Part shown: positions 7,579-16,248 of the stretch, one piece after another | How the letters are laid out: each line of letters starts with the position of its first letter | Position numbering within the stretch: position 1 is the first letter of the stretch | DNA from: Anaeromicrobium sediminis | GTDB taxonomy: Bacteria > Bacillota > Clostridia > Peptostreptococcales > Thermotaleaceae | NCBI RefSeq assembly: GCF_002270055.1 | Contig: NZ_NIBG01000003.1 | Coordinates: 62,001 to 126,000, forward strand | Reading direction: 5' to 3' | Length of the DNA: 64,000 bases | Position numbers and translations under genes: made by a program | The notes under the pieces: generated by a model | Told to the model about the DNA's origin: nothing | Database searches by the model: none | The model's input: only the letters and a program-made list of their open reading frames with translations

Positions 7579-7659
7579 ATGAATATATCTTACATAGCAA
7601 TTATAGTTATGGGTATTGTAGCTATTGGGGCCATATATATGGTTACTAGTAAAAAGTAA
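7579..7659 (+). CDS. Small single-pass membrane peptide, 26 aa
   Basis: ATG at 7579, preceded by AAGGGAGTG (7566-7574), encodes a 26-residue peptide: a short polar start, one continuous hydrophobic helix (residues ~5-22) and a positively charged tail ending SKK. A strong terminator follows at 7697-7740. RBS, single-helix design and terminator make a genuine small membrane protein likely, although it falls below usual annotation length. No function can be assigned; regulatory, toxin-like or complex-stabilising roles are all possible. Confidence 0.6.
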   Translation: MNISYIAIIVMGIVAIGAIYMVTSKK

Positions 7660-7696
7660 GTGTTTTATAATATCTAATAATCTAATCATAATATTT

Positions 7697-7742
7697 AAAA
7701 TGATATCAAGGTGACCGTTGATTACCCTGATATCATTTTTTG
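7697..7742. terminator. Bidirectional terminator
   Basis: A long stem (AAAATGATATCA near 7697-7708 with TGATATCATTTT near 7728-7739, plus an inner GGT/ACC) with T residues on the + side and A residues on the opposite side. It separates the 26-aa peptide gene from the convergent gene at 7746. Confidence 0.75.
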
Positions 7743-7745
7743 TTC

Positions 7746-8498
7746 TTAGTTTTCTACTCTTATATATTTAAGAAAGTTAATTCCAGTTGAGACAGTTAAT
7801 TTTTCACCAATTGAAGTGACTATGATCAATGTAAAAAGTATAAAAAAAATAATTTTGATCGAAGGCCATAGAAAAGACTCCCGTGAATAATTTTTTTTAC
7901 GTTCTCGGGAGGTAGGTATACAGAATCCTACGCCTACCCCGCAAATCAGGAAATTTTCGAAAGTTAATAAAAAGCGAGAAAAAGTTATTGAATAGTCGTT
8001 CGTGATGTATATTAAGAAGGATATTACAGGGGAAGCTATAGCTATATATATCATTCTTTCTATATTTTCATCAGACATGAATTTGTGCTTCCAAGTCTTT
8101 GTTTTCTTCTTTTTCCTTTTTTTATGCAGTTCTTTACAATAGTCGTCTATACTCTCTTTATTTACTACGACTGGGTTATTATATATATCAATAGGTAATT
8201 TTTGCGTGCTATGACAGGACTCACATATAAATGATTGAGGTCTTTTTCTTGAATTTAGTATAATCACATCTGAGCCTTGACAATTTGTACAGTGTCTATG
8301 GAGTTGGGACTGACTGCATTTACCACATACAACATAGGTGTTATGGCTTTCGCTTAAATCAAAAGAGCCATAGTTACCACATCTATCACAAGAAAATAGC
8401 TCTTCGTCTATAGAAATTTCTTCTCCAGAACAAAATGTGGTTACTGTCCAAGATAAGCATTTCATTAATCTGCGTAAAATAGGATTTTTTATAACCAT
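7746..8498 (-). CDS. Multi-zinc-knuckle membrane protein, 250 aa
   Basis: The start is set at the ATG ending at 8498 because AAGGAGA lies 7 bases upstream; a longer frame to 8579 has no RBS. The N-terminal ~120 residues carry four Cys pairs in order: CDRC, CGKC, CTNC and CESC, forming probably two zinc ribbons. A Lys-rich linker (KKRKKKKTK) follows, then hydrophobic segments at about residues 148-168, 178-196 and 212-232. The soluble zinc domain is predicted to be cytoplasmic. No family recognised; the layout resembles membrane-tethered nucleic-acid or protein-binding ribbons. Confidence 0.72.
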   Translation of the reverse strand: MVIKNPILRRLMKCLSWTVTTFCSGEEISIDEELFSCDRCGNYGSFDLSESHNTYVVCGKCSQSQLHRHCTNCQGSDVIILNSRKRPQSFICESCHSTQKLPIDIYNNPVVVNKESIDDYCKELHKKRKKKKTKTWKHKFMSDENIERMIYIAIASPVISFLIYITNDYSITFSRFLLTFENFLICGVGVGFCIPTSRERKKNYSRESFLWPSIKIIFFILFTLIIVTSIGEKLTVSTGINFLKYIRVEN

Positions 8499-8657
8499 AA
8501 CATCTTCTCCTTTTGTGCGTATTGATTTGATATTAACCATTAGTTTAATGCATGATCCATGGATATAATTATACCACATTCATTTCCAAAAACTGTAATT
8601 CTATAAAACTAAATAATTATATAATGTAACAAAATCTAATTTGTGTATTATATTTAA

Positions 8658-8735
8658 AGACAAGGTTTACTAGAAAAAGAAGGAATTGCTTTAGTAAAAG
8701 TGGAAGGGAAATATGTATACGGACGTAAAAAATAA
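8658..8735 (+). pseudogene. Possible 3' gene remnant
   Basis: In one frame, 8658-8735 reads as 25 residues (GLLEKEGIALVKVEGKYVYG in part) with coding-like composition, ending in TAA, but it has no start codon or RBS. The rest of 8581-8811 shows nothing recognisable. It may be a decayed C-terminus; chance is not excluded. Confidence 0.25.
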
Positions 8736-8811
8736 AATTCCATGAGAATTAGGAAGATATTTATAAATAGTGGTGGTTAATAGAAATAATACATATAAGG
8801 AGGAGCAATTA

Positions 8812-9534
8812 ATGATAGAAGGTGCAATATTAAAACTTAAAGAGATGATCGAAAACTCTAAATTAACAGTAATACTAACAGGGGCAGGCATGGATACGGA
8901 AAGTAATATACCAGACTTTAGAAGCAAAGATGGCTGGTGGAGAAATATAGACCCAAGGACTGTGGCAAGTACAGATGCATTATATGGCAACTATGAATTA
9001 TTCCATGAATTTTACTCTATGAGAATAAATAATTTAACAAAATGCAAACCTCACAGGGGACATTATATATTGACAGAATTACAAGAAAAGGGATTAATAC
9101 ATAGTGTAGCAACTCAAAATGTATCTGGATTACAGAATTTATCAGGAACTAAAAATATATATGAGCTTCATGGAAATATTCAAAGGATAAGATGTGAAAG
9201 ATGCAGTGAGGAAGCTACTATAGAGGAATTTTTAAATAAACATAATTGTAAGGAATGTGGAAGTAGTATGTTAAGGCCTGGAGTAACATTATTTGGTGAG
9301 TCCTTACCACAAGAGGATTGGAATAATGCCATAAGGGATATAGAAAAGGCAGATTTATTGATTGTTATAGGTACAAGTCTTCAGGTATCCCCAGTAAATC
9401 AGTTGCCCCTTATGATGAAGGGAAATAAGGTACTTATTAATAGGGAAGATGTGGATGAAGACTATGATTTTCATTTGAAGATATTAGGTAGTGCGGGAGA
9501 TGTACTTAGAAAGCTAGAAGAGGCTATAGAATAG
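8812..9534 (+). CDS. Sir2-family NAD-dependent protein deacylase
   Basis: A 240-residue sirtuin. ATG 8812 is chosen because AAGGAGGAG lies 6 bases upstream; an upstream GTG has no RBS. Motifs: GAGMDTESNIPDFRS for NAD binding, catalytic His120 in ELHG, a zinc site made by CERC and CKEC, RPGVTLFGESLP, and GTSLQVSP. The TQNxDGLH motif reads TQNVSGLQ: Asn103 is kept but the Asp and His are Ser105 and Gln108, which is unusual. It should remove acyl groups from lysines using NAD. It precedes a GNAT gene by 27 bases, so an acetylation writer/eraser pair is possible. Confidence 0.88.
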   Translation: MIEGAILKLKEMIENSKLTVILTGAGMDTESNIPDFRSKDGWWRNIDPRTVASTDALYGNYELFHEFYSMRINNLTKCKPHRGHYILTELQEKGLIHSVATQNVSGLQNLSGTKNIYELHGNIQRIRCERCSEEATIEEFLNKHNCKECGSSMLRPGVTLFGESLPQEDWNNAIRDIEKADLLIVIGTSLQVSPVNQLPLMMKGNKVLINREDVDEDYDFHLKILGSAGDVLRKLEEAIE

Positions 9535-9561
9535 TATAGAGTGTATATGGGAGGAGCTATA

Positions 9562-10098
9562 ATGAGGGAAATAAAATTAAAAGATGGAAGTACACTTATA
9601 ATCAAAGAAGGGAATAGATCCCATGCTAAAGAAATGATGAAATACATAGATGCAATAAGCACAGAATCAGATTTTCTAACTTTCGGTCAAGGGGAATTTA
9701 ACATAACTTTAGAAGAAGAAGAGAAATTTATTGAAAGTGTATCAAAGAAGGACAATGCTATATTCATAGTAGCAGAAATAGAAGGTAAAATAGTGGGAAA
9801 CCTAAGCTTTTCAGGAGGTGGAAGACCTAGAATAGCACATACGGGAGAGATGGGAGTAAGTGTATTAAAAGATTATTGGGGGCAGGGAATAGGTACAGAA
9901 CTTATTAAATACCTGATTCATTGGTCAAAAGAATCAAACATAATTAAAAAGATAAATCTGAGAGTTAGAACAGATAATGTATCTGGAATAGGTTTATACA
10001 AAAAACTTGGATTTGTTGAAGAAGGTAGCATAAAAAGAGACTTCTTTACAGATGGCAAATTTTATGATTCCTTATGCATGGGACTTTTAATAGATTAA
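9562..10098 (+). CDS. GNAT-family N-acetyltransferase
   Basis: A 178-residue acetyltransferase. ATG 9562 follows GGGAGGAG by 5 bases; the in-frame GTG at 9541 lies before this RBS and is unlikely. The fold is visible: IVAEIEGKIVGNLSF, EMGVSVLKDYWGQGIGTELI (acetyl-CoA loop with QGIGT), LRVRTDNVSGIGLYKKLGF and a C-terminal strand. It resembles cytoplasmic GNATs acting on ribosomal or small-molecule amines. Likely co-transcribed with the upstream sirtuin and downstream nucleotidyltransferase-like gene (17-base gap). Confidence 0.87.
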   Translation: MREIKLKDGSTLIIKEGNRSHAKEMMKYIDAISTESDFLTFGQGEFNITLEEEEKFIESVSKKDNAIFIVAEIEGKIVGNLSFSGGGRPRIAHTGEMGVSVLKDYWGQGIGTELIKYLIHWSKESNIIKKINLRVRTDNVSGIGLYKKLGFVEEGSIKRDFFTDGKFYDSLCMGLLID

Positions 10099-10115
10099 TA
10101 TGAAGGTGAGATAAA

Positions 10116-10676
10116 ATGACAGATAAGAAAACACTATTTAATGTTTTATATAAGATAGCCAAAGAATTTAATGAAAAAAATATCCTATGGGCAGTGGGGG
10201 CATCCATACTATTAAATCATTATAATTTAATAGATGAAATAAATGATATAGACATATTTGTCCATGAAGATCATATAGAAAAGGCAGACGCATTATTAAA
10301 AAAGTTAGGAAATAAAAAGGAAAGAGAAAAGGTAGGGACCTATTCTACTAAGTACTTTTATGAATATGTTATAGATCATATAGACATAGATGTGATGGCT
10401 GGATTTGTTATTAATCATGGTTCTGGTCAATATAATTACATATTTGATGAAAAATCTATTACTGCATATATGCATATGGGAGAAATACAAGTCCCTTTAA
10501 CTGCTTTAGAAGATTGGTATGTCATATACAATCTAATTCCTAATAGGCAATATAAAGTAAAATTAATAGAAGATTATTTGAATAAGAACAAAGTAATACA
10601 TCCATACTTATTAAAAAGAGCATTAAATAATCATCTACCTAAAAAAGTGGAAAAAAATATACATGGATTGCTCTAG
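10116..10676 (+). CDS. Nucleotidyltransferase-fold protein
   Basis: A 186-residue protein with the start of a minimal nucleotidyltransferase fold: LWAVGASILLNHYNL followed by EINDIDIFVHEDH (the D-x-D metal pair) and a later HIDIDVMAGF that may supply the third acidic residue. Such proteins resemble aminoglycoside nucleotidyltransferase-like or uncharacterised MNT domains. The substrate is unknown. AAGGTGAG lies 5 bases before the ATG. It ends the Sir2-GNAT run; its stop codon lies inside the terminator stem. Confidence 0.75.
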   Translation: MTDKKTLFNVLYKIAKEFNEKNILWAVGASILLNHYNLIDEINDIDIFVHEDHIEKADALLKKLGNKKEREKVGTYSTKYFYEYVIDHIDIDVMAGFVINHGSGQYNYIFDEKSITAYMHMGEIQVPLTALEDWYVIYNLIPNRQYKVKLIEDYLNKNKVIHPYLLKRALNNHLPKKVEKNIHGLL

Positions 10677-10698
10677 CATAAAAGCTAGAGTTTTTTTT
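10671..10698 (+). terminator. Terminator overlapping the nucleotidyltransferase stop codon
   Basis: CTCTAGC (10671-10677) pairs with GCTAGAG (10684-10690), then T8. The TAG stop is within the 5' arm. Confidence 0.85.
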
Positions 10699-10778
10699 AT
10701 TTCATTCAAAAATTTACAAATTTCTTATGGTAAAAATAATATAATTGTAGTATCTATTAATTTTAAGGGAGCGTTCAT

Positions 10779-11258
10779 ATGATTACTATACTTTTTATTA
10801 CTTTTAATATAATTCTTATCTATTTTTATCTAATTAGAGCAGAGATAAGAAGAAGGAGTAGAGGAGAAATTTTGGTTTCAAATGGAAACGGAATCAATCA
10901 TAGATTATTTATGGGAATATCCTATGTAATTATTTCCGTCCTGTTATTTTTGAAGACTTCTAATATAGAACAATTTAGTATAAGAATGGGATTTTTCTTT
11001 TGTGGAGTAGTTTGGTTATACAAAGGATTACTAAAAACACAATTATGTGAGAACGGTATTTACACTCCTGAATATATTATAAATTGGGAGAAGATAAAAA
11101 ACTATAAATGGATAAGCAACTATGGAGAACCCTATGACCTAGTAGAGTTTGATGTGAAGATATTTAAGGGAGAAAAGAAAGTAATTATGGATGTGGAGAG
11201 GATATATAAGGAATATGTGGAGGAATTTCTAAGTGAAAGAGTAAAGAAGGTGGAGTAA
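10779..11258 (+). CDS. Hypothetical membrane protein, 159 aa
   Basis: Hydrophobic segments at about residues 2-20, 46-60 and 68-85, followed by a soluble C-terminal domain of ~70 residues beginning YTPEYIINWEKIKNYKW, a pattern of small PH-like or DUF-type membrane-anchored domains. AAGGGAG lies 8 bases before the ATG. It is followed after one base by a second small membrane gene, so the two are translationally linked and may work together. Function not recognised. Confidence 0.72.
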   Translation: MITILFITFNIILIYFYLIRAEIRRRSRGEILVSNGNGINHRLFMGISYVIISVLLFLKTSNIEQFSIRMGFFFCGVVWLYKGLLKTQLCENGIYTPEYIINWEKIKNYKWISNYGEPYDLVEFDVKIFKGEKKVIMDVERIYKEYVEEFLSERVKKVE

Positions 11259-11259
11259 G

Positions 11260-11463
11260 ATGTGGAAAAATCCTAAGGTAGTTTTAATGGCCACTTTAAC
11301 CCTATTGATCATAGGCATATTGCAAATAACATATGAAAATTTTGTAGGTCAATTCTTTGAAGCTATTGTAGGAGTATGGATATTTTTGATAATAGTATGT
11401 GTAGTTCATTTTTATTTTAAATTTATAGGATTGAAATCAGATTATGCTAAATTAAAGAAATAA
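11260..11463 (+). CDS. Small two-helix membrane protein, 67 aa
   Basis: ATG directly follows the stop codon of the upstream gene, with AAGGTGGAG inside that gene's end. Two hydrophobic helices (about residues 8-25 and 35-55) and a basic tail (LKSDYAKLKK) are seen. Probably an inner-membrane partner of the upstream protein. No family recognised. Confidence 0.68.
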   Translation: MWKNPKVVLMATLTLLIIGILQITYENFVGQFFEAIVGVWIFLIIVCVVHFYFKFIGLKSDYAKLKK

Positions 11464-11484
11464 AATATAGGTATATAAATTTAG

Positions 11485-11513
11485 GCTCTAGTTTAAATAA
11501 CTAGAGCTTTTTT
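11485..11513 (+). terminator. Terminator of the two small membrane genes
   Basis: GCTCTAGTT (11485-11493) pairs with AACTAGAGC (11499-11507), followed by T-rich sequence. Confidence 0.85.
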
Positions 11514-11662
11514 ATTGCTCATATATAGATTAAGGACATACCTAAGATATATATATCATAACCATATAAAAAGAGCTGAATGGAAGGCTTGCTAAAACTG
11601 TTATCATTTACTGAAATATTAGTATAAGAATTGCATATATTTATTAGGAAAGAAGTGAAGAG

Positions 11663-13585
11663 ATGAGAAAAAGAATTGAATGTGATGATTTTTTAAAAAA
11701 CCATGTCTTGACTAATTTAAAAATGAATGGAAAAAAGACTAGAGGTCTCTATTTTGTTAATACACTAAACTTAGAAGCTAATTGTTATGAGAAACATGTG
11801 TATGTATTTGAATTGGAAGGTTTAAAGACAAGACACTTGATTTTAAGTATTGAACCGGATGATTTTGAGTTTTTTGGTGATAAAGTGATTTTTAAGGTTT
11901 GGAAGGAAGAACATACAGAACTTTACCATTATGACTTTCACACAAAGGAAATTCATCCATATGCCAAAATTCCCTATAAGGTTGAAAAGTTTAGTATTTG
12001 TGGTGAAAATATCTATTTTACTGTCACTGTTAAGAAAAATAGTAGTGAAAATTATATTCATAGTGGTGAAAAACTACCATTTTATGAAGAGGGCGTAGGG
12101 TTTTCAGCTCAAAGTAGGACTTCTTTGCTTAAATTTAATAATAAGGACTCTCAAATTAGTATTTTAACTGATTCAAATATTCATATTGATGATATTGTAT
12201 TTGATTTTGAAAATAATAGAATTGTATTTACTGCCTTTGAAGGCGGAAATATAAAATCAATTGCCTCTAATGTATATACATTTGATTTGACCTGTGAATC
12301 CATAAGAAGATGGACTAATGGTACTTATCGCATTAGTTATGTGGATGTATTATCTTCTCAAGAGTTAATCTTCTCAGGCGTAGACTTAAGAAATAAGAGC
12401 CGCAATGATAATGGCCAGTTATATTTCATTAATACATCAACTGGTTGTTGCAAACCATTAGGCCGTCCTCTTCATAAGAGTAATGAAATGCCAGGGGTTG
12501 TATCGGATAGTAGATTTTCCATATCACGTCCTGTAATGACTCAAAAGGAACATTTTTACTTTTTAACAGTAGATCGTTATGGGGTAACTTTAAATAAAAT
12601 AGGCAGAAAAGGTAACCTAACCTCGTTTAAAACGGGTTTAACCACTATTGACAGTTATGGAATTTTAAAAGAAGGAATGGTACTTATCGGGTTAAAAGGG
12701 TTAGGTCTTCATGAAATTTACTATTTTAAAGATGATAAGTTGAGTCAAGTAACAGCGTATAATGATTGGTTATTAAAAGAACGACATCTTAGTGTGCCAG
12801 AATATATGAAAGTTTATAATTATGGAATTGACATAGATGGTTGGGTTATTCCACCCTTAGGGATTAAGCCAGGTAAAAAGTATCCTGGTGTGTTAATGAT
12901 CCACGGTGGCCCTAAATTAATATACAGTCATGTATATCATCATGATATGCAATTATTATCAGCCAATGGTTATTATGTATTTTATGCTAATCCAAAGGGG
13001 AGTGACGGTCGAGGTGATGATTTTTCTAATATAAGAGGTTCCTATGGCACTAGAGCCTATAAAGAATTAATGACATTTACTGATGAAGTAATTAGTAAAT
13101 ACCCTCAAATAGATAAGGATGCTCTTGGAGTAACTGGTCCATCCTATGGTGGATATATGACCAACTACATTATAACCAGAACTGACAGGTTTAAAGGAGC
13201 AGTGCCTGAGAGTGGAATTAGTAATTTGATTACTGCTTTTACATCATCAGATATTGGATATAAGTATATATTTGAATATATGGGAAATAAAAATACACCT
13301 TGGAACAATAGTGAAGTCTATATTGAACAATCCCCAATTATGAAGGCAAACAATGTAAAAACACCAACTTTATTTATTCACGGAAAAGAAGATTATAGGT
13401 GTAATTATACTGAGTCTTTAAACATGTATTCTGCATTAAAGTATCACGGAGTGGATACTAAACTATGTGTTTTTGAAAAAGAGAATCATAACTTAAATGT
13501 AAGGGGAAGGCCTAAAAGCAAAAAAATTCGACATGAGGAAATGCTAAATTGGTTCAATAGGTACTTAAAAAAGGAGAAAATTTAA
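11663..13585 (+). CDS. S9 family prolyl-oligopeptidase-like peptidase
   Basis: A 640-residue cytoplasmic serine peptidase without signal peptide: an N-terminal beta-propeller-like region (~1-380) and a C-terminal alpha/beta-hydrolase domain. The triad is visible: Ser494 in GPSYGGY, Asp577 in HGKEDYRC and His609 in ENHNLN; the oxyanion region HGGP follows the strand YPGVLMI. Acylaminoacyl- or oligopeptidase activity on imported short peptides is likely, because it heads a run with a complete peptide ABC transporter (12 bases to the substrate-binding protein frame). GAAGTGAAGAG precedes the ATG. A weak CodY-like box (11605-11619, 11 of 15 consensus) lies upstream. Confidence 0.87.
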   Translation: MRKRIECDDFLKNHVLTNLKMNGKKTRGLYFVNTLNLEANCYEKHVYVFELEGLKTRHLILSIEPDDFEFFGDKVIFKVWKEEHTELYHYDFHTKEIHPYAKIPYKVEKFSICGENIYFTVTVKKNSSENYIHSGEKLPFYEEGVGFSAQSRTSLLKFNNKDSQISILTDSNIHIDDIVFDFENNRIVFTAFEGGNIKSIASNVYTFDLTCESIRRWTNGTYRISYVDVLSSQELIFSGVDLRNKSRNDNGQLYFINTSTGCCKPLGRPLHKSNEMPGVVSDSRFSISRPVMTQKEHFYFLTVDRYGVTLNKIGRKGNLTSFKTGLTTIDSYGILKEGMVLIGLKGLGLHEIYYFKDDKLSQVTAYNDWLLKERHLSVPEYMKVYNYGIDIDGWVIPPLGIKPGKKYPGVLMIHGGPKLIYSHVYHHDMQLLSANGYYVFYANPKGSDGRGDDFSNIRGSYGTRAYKELMTFTDEVISKYPQIDKDALGVTGPSYGGYMTNYIITRTDRFKGAVPESGISNLITAFTSSDIGYKYIFEYMGNKNTPWNNSEVYIEQSPIMKANNVKTPTLFIHGKEDYRCNYTESLNMYSALKYHGVDTKLCVFEKENHNLNVRGRPKSKKIRHEEMLNWFNRYLKKEKI

Positions 13586-13672
13586 GGATGATTTTAGATG
13601 GAGACATTTAAAATAAATGAGAAAAATCACATGATTAAATACGACATGAAAATGAATAAGGGAGGGTTAAGG

Positions 13673-15223
13673 TTGTTAAAAAAAGTGTTATGTATGTGTA
13701 TGGTCCTAGTTCTTATTTTAGGTACACTTTCAGGCTGCGGATCTAAGGTAGAAAATCCAGGTAATGAAAGAGCTAATAATGAAAAGGAGAATACACAAAA
13801 GGCTGAAATTGTTAAGGATGAAATCAAAGTAGCACTAGAATCAGATATTGTATCATTAGATCCTCAAGGACATAATGATACGGCATCAGAAAAAGTATCA
13901 TTTTTACTATTTAACAGACTCTTTAAATTAAATACGGAATTTGAAGCAGTGCCAGATTTAGTTGAAGAATGGTCACAACCATCAGACAAGGAATGGTTAT
14001 TAAAAATCAAAGAAGGAGTTAAGTTCCACGATGGGACAGAAATCACATCTGAAGATGTTAAGTTCAGTATGGAAAGATCAAAGGAATCTCCAACAGTACA
14101 ACATGTTTTAGCAGAAGTAGAAAAGGTAGAAATTGTAGATAAGTATACGGTAAAAGTCACAACCAAAGTGGTTTTTGCACCATTTTTATATACTCTTGCC
14201 CATGCAGGTGTATCTATTGTGCCTAAACACTATGTGGAATCGGATGATAACTGGAAAATGCCAGTTGGATCAGGTCAATATAAGTTTGTAGAGTGGGTAT
14301 CAGGGGATAAGGTAGTATTAGGAAAATATGATGAGTATTATGACGAAGCTGACAGGGGTATGGCTAAAAAGATCACTTTTAAAGTAATACCAGAAGGAAC
14401 AAGTAGAACAATTGCCCTTGAAACAGGAGAAGTAGATATTATTGCAAGTTTAGAGTCTATGGATTCAGCTAAAGTAGAAGAAAATCCAGAGTTATCTTTA
14501 TATGAAAAACCATCCACATCAATTGCCTATGTTGGAATGAATGTTGAAAAGGCTCCTTTTGACAATGTACTTGTAAGGAGAGCTATGAACTATGCAATAG
14601 ACAAGGAGGCAATATTAGAGATTTCATTAAATGGTGCAGGGACTGTTGCTAAGTCAGTAACATCAACAGCCATAATGGGTCAAAAGGATGGGGATTACAT
14701 ATATGATCCAGAAAAGGCAAAGGAACTTTTAAAAGAAGCAGGATATGATGGAAATCTAACTATTGATTTATGGGCATCAGGAGATTTAAGAAAGAGAACT
14801 GCTGAAGTTGTTCAGGCTAATTTAATGGAAGTAGGAGTAACTGCTAATATTGAAATGTTTGAATGGGGTGCTTATCTTGAAGCAACTAATTCTGGAAAGC
14901 AATCAATGTTCGTCCTTGGATGGACGTCAAATCCAGATCCAGATGCCACATTAACACCACAATTTAGTAAAGGCAGTATTAGAGCACAAAACAGAACAAG
15001 ATATGTAAGTGAAAAGGTTGAGCAATTATTAGCAGATGGTAGAGTAGAACTAGATTTAGCTAAGCGTAAAGCCATCTATAACGAGTTACATGCAACAGTA
15101 ATGGAAGATGCACCATGGGTACCTCTTTATGTAAGTAATAAATTAGTTGGTGCAAACAGTCAATTAAAAGGTGTAGAGTTAAATCCACAAGGTTTAGCTA
15201 ATCTACATAAGCTTCATTACTAA
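13673..15223 (+). CDS. Peptide ABC transporter substrate-binding lipoprotein
   Basis: A solute-binding protein family 5 (DppA/OppA-type) lipoprotein. TTG 13673 is taken as start because GGGAGGG lies 7 bases upstream and translation then begins with a proper signal (LLKKVLCMCMVLVLILGTLSGC); the longer frame from 13598 would put 25 polar residues before it. Cys of the LSGC lipobox would be lipidated. The mature protein shows the family core: SLDPQ, KWLLKIKEGVKFHDGTEITSEDV-type region and GSGQYKF. About 516 residues, normal for the family. Expected to bind di- or oligopeptides outside the membrane. Confidence 0.9.
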   Translation: MLKKVLCMCMVLVLILGTLSGCGSKVENPGNERANNEKENTQKAEIVKDEIKVALESDIVSLDPQGHNDTASEKVSFLLFNRLFKLNTEFEAVPDLVEEWSQPSDKEWLLKIKEGVKFHDGTEITSEDVKFSMERSKESPTVQHVLAEVEKVEIVDKYTVKVTTKVVFAPFLYTLAHAGVSIVPKHYVESDDNWKMPVGSGQYKFVEWVSGDKVVLGKYDEYYDEADRGMAKKITFKVIPEGTSRTIALETGEVDIIASLESMDSAKVEENPELSLYEKPSTSIAYVGMNVEKAPFDNVLVRRAMNYAIDKEAILEISLNGAGTVAKSVTSTAIMGQKDGDYIYDPEKAKELLKEAGYDGNLTIDLWASGDLRKRTAEVVQANLMEVGVTANIEMFEWGAYLEATNSGKQSMFVLGWTSNPDPDATLTPQFSKGSIRAQNRTRYVSEKVEQLLADGRVELDLAKRKAIYNELHATVMEDAPWVPLYVSNKLVGANSQLKGVELNPQGLANLHKLHY

Positions 15224-15232
15224 AAATAATAT

Positions 15233-15273
15233 AACTAAATCATATGGTTCCTTTAGAACCATATGATTTAGTT
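15233..15273 (+). terminator. Intra-operon hairpin between binding protein and permease
   Basis: A perfect 18-bp stem (15233-15250 with 15256-15273) and 5-base loop, without a strong T-run. Placed right after the binding-protein gene, it probably stabilises that transcript end and lowers read-through into the permeases, a usual way to over-produce the binding protein. Confidence 0.75.
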
Positions 15274-15307
15274 AATTAAAATTGTGAAATATAGATTAGG
15301 AGGGCCC

Positions 15308-16234
15308 ATGATTAGATATGTAATTAAAAGATTATTAATGCTAATACCAGTGGTGGTTGGGGTAACCTTTTTAGTGTTTTTTATTATCAGCCTGACTCCT
15401 GGGGATGTGGCAGCAATGATCATAGGTGAGGGGGCTACACAAGAATCAATTCAACAATTGAGGACAGATATGGGACTAGATGATCCGATTATAGTTCAAT
15501 ATGGAAGATATATGGGGAATTTAGTAACTGGAGATATGGGAAATTCTTATGCTACGGGGAAGGCCGTATCCGCTGAAATCGGTTCAAGATTTCCTAACAC
15601 CTTTAAGTTAACGGTACTTAGTATTCTCATCTCAATAGGAATATCCATTCCAATAGGTGTAGTTTCAGCAACGAAACAGTACTCCATATTTGATAATTTA
15701 GGAATGGTATTAGCTCTCATAGGAATTTCCATGCCATCATTCTGGTTAGGCCTTATATTAATCATTATTTTCGCCTTAGGGCTCGGGTGGTTTCCATCAG
15801 GGGGAGCAGATAGTTTCAAAAGCGTAATACTACCTGCAATCACCTTAGGTGTAGCATCAACAGCCAGTATTACCAGAACTACAAGGTCATCCATGCTTGA
15901 AGTTGTGAGACAAGACTATATTAGAACAGCAAAGGCAAAGGGAGTTAGTAATAGGGTTGTAATTAGGAAACATGCTCTAAAGAATGCTCTTATTCCAGCC
16001 ATTACAGTCATAGGTTTAGAGTTTGGTGTTTTACTAGGGGGAGCCATTTTAACTGAAACGGTTTTTTCATGGCCAGGAATTGGCAGGTTGATGGTAGAGT
16101 CCATTCAAAGAAAAGATGCCCCCATGGTTTTAGGATGTATTATTATATTTTCCGTGTGCTTTAGTATAGTAAACCTAGTGATTGATATTTTGTATGCATA
16201 TATTGATCCTAGGATTAAAGCAAATTATGAGTAG
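15308..16234 (+). CDS. dppB: Peptide ABC transporter permease, DppB-type
   Basis: A 308-residue BPD-transporter permease with six hydrophobic helices. ATG 15308 follows AGGAGGG; the in-frame GTG at 15284 precedes the RBS. Begins MIRYVIKRLLMLIPVVVGVTF and continues with the TPGDVA motif, both typical of DppB/OppB; the EAA loop reads DYIRTAKAKGVSNRVVIRKHALKNAL. It forms the channel with the next permease. 15 bases separate their coding regions. Confidence 0.9.
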   Translation: MIRYVIKRLLMLIPVVVGVTFLVFFIISLTPGDVAAMIIGEGATQESIQQLRTDMGLDDPIIVQYGRYMGNLVTGDMGNSYATGKAVSAEIGSRFPNTFKLTVLSILISIGISIPIGVVSATKQYSIFDNLGMVLALIGISMPSFWLGLILIIIFALGLGWFPSGGADSFKSVILPAITLGVASTASITRTTRSSMLEVVRQDYIRTAKAKGVSNRVVIRKHALKNALIPAITVIGLEFGVLLGGAILTETVFSWPGIGRLMVESIQRKDAPMVLGCIIIFSVCFSIVNLVIDILYAYIDPRIKANYE

Positions 16235-16248
16235 AGTGGGTGGGTTTT

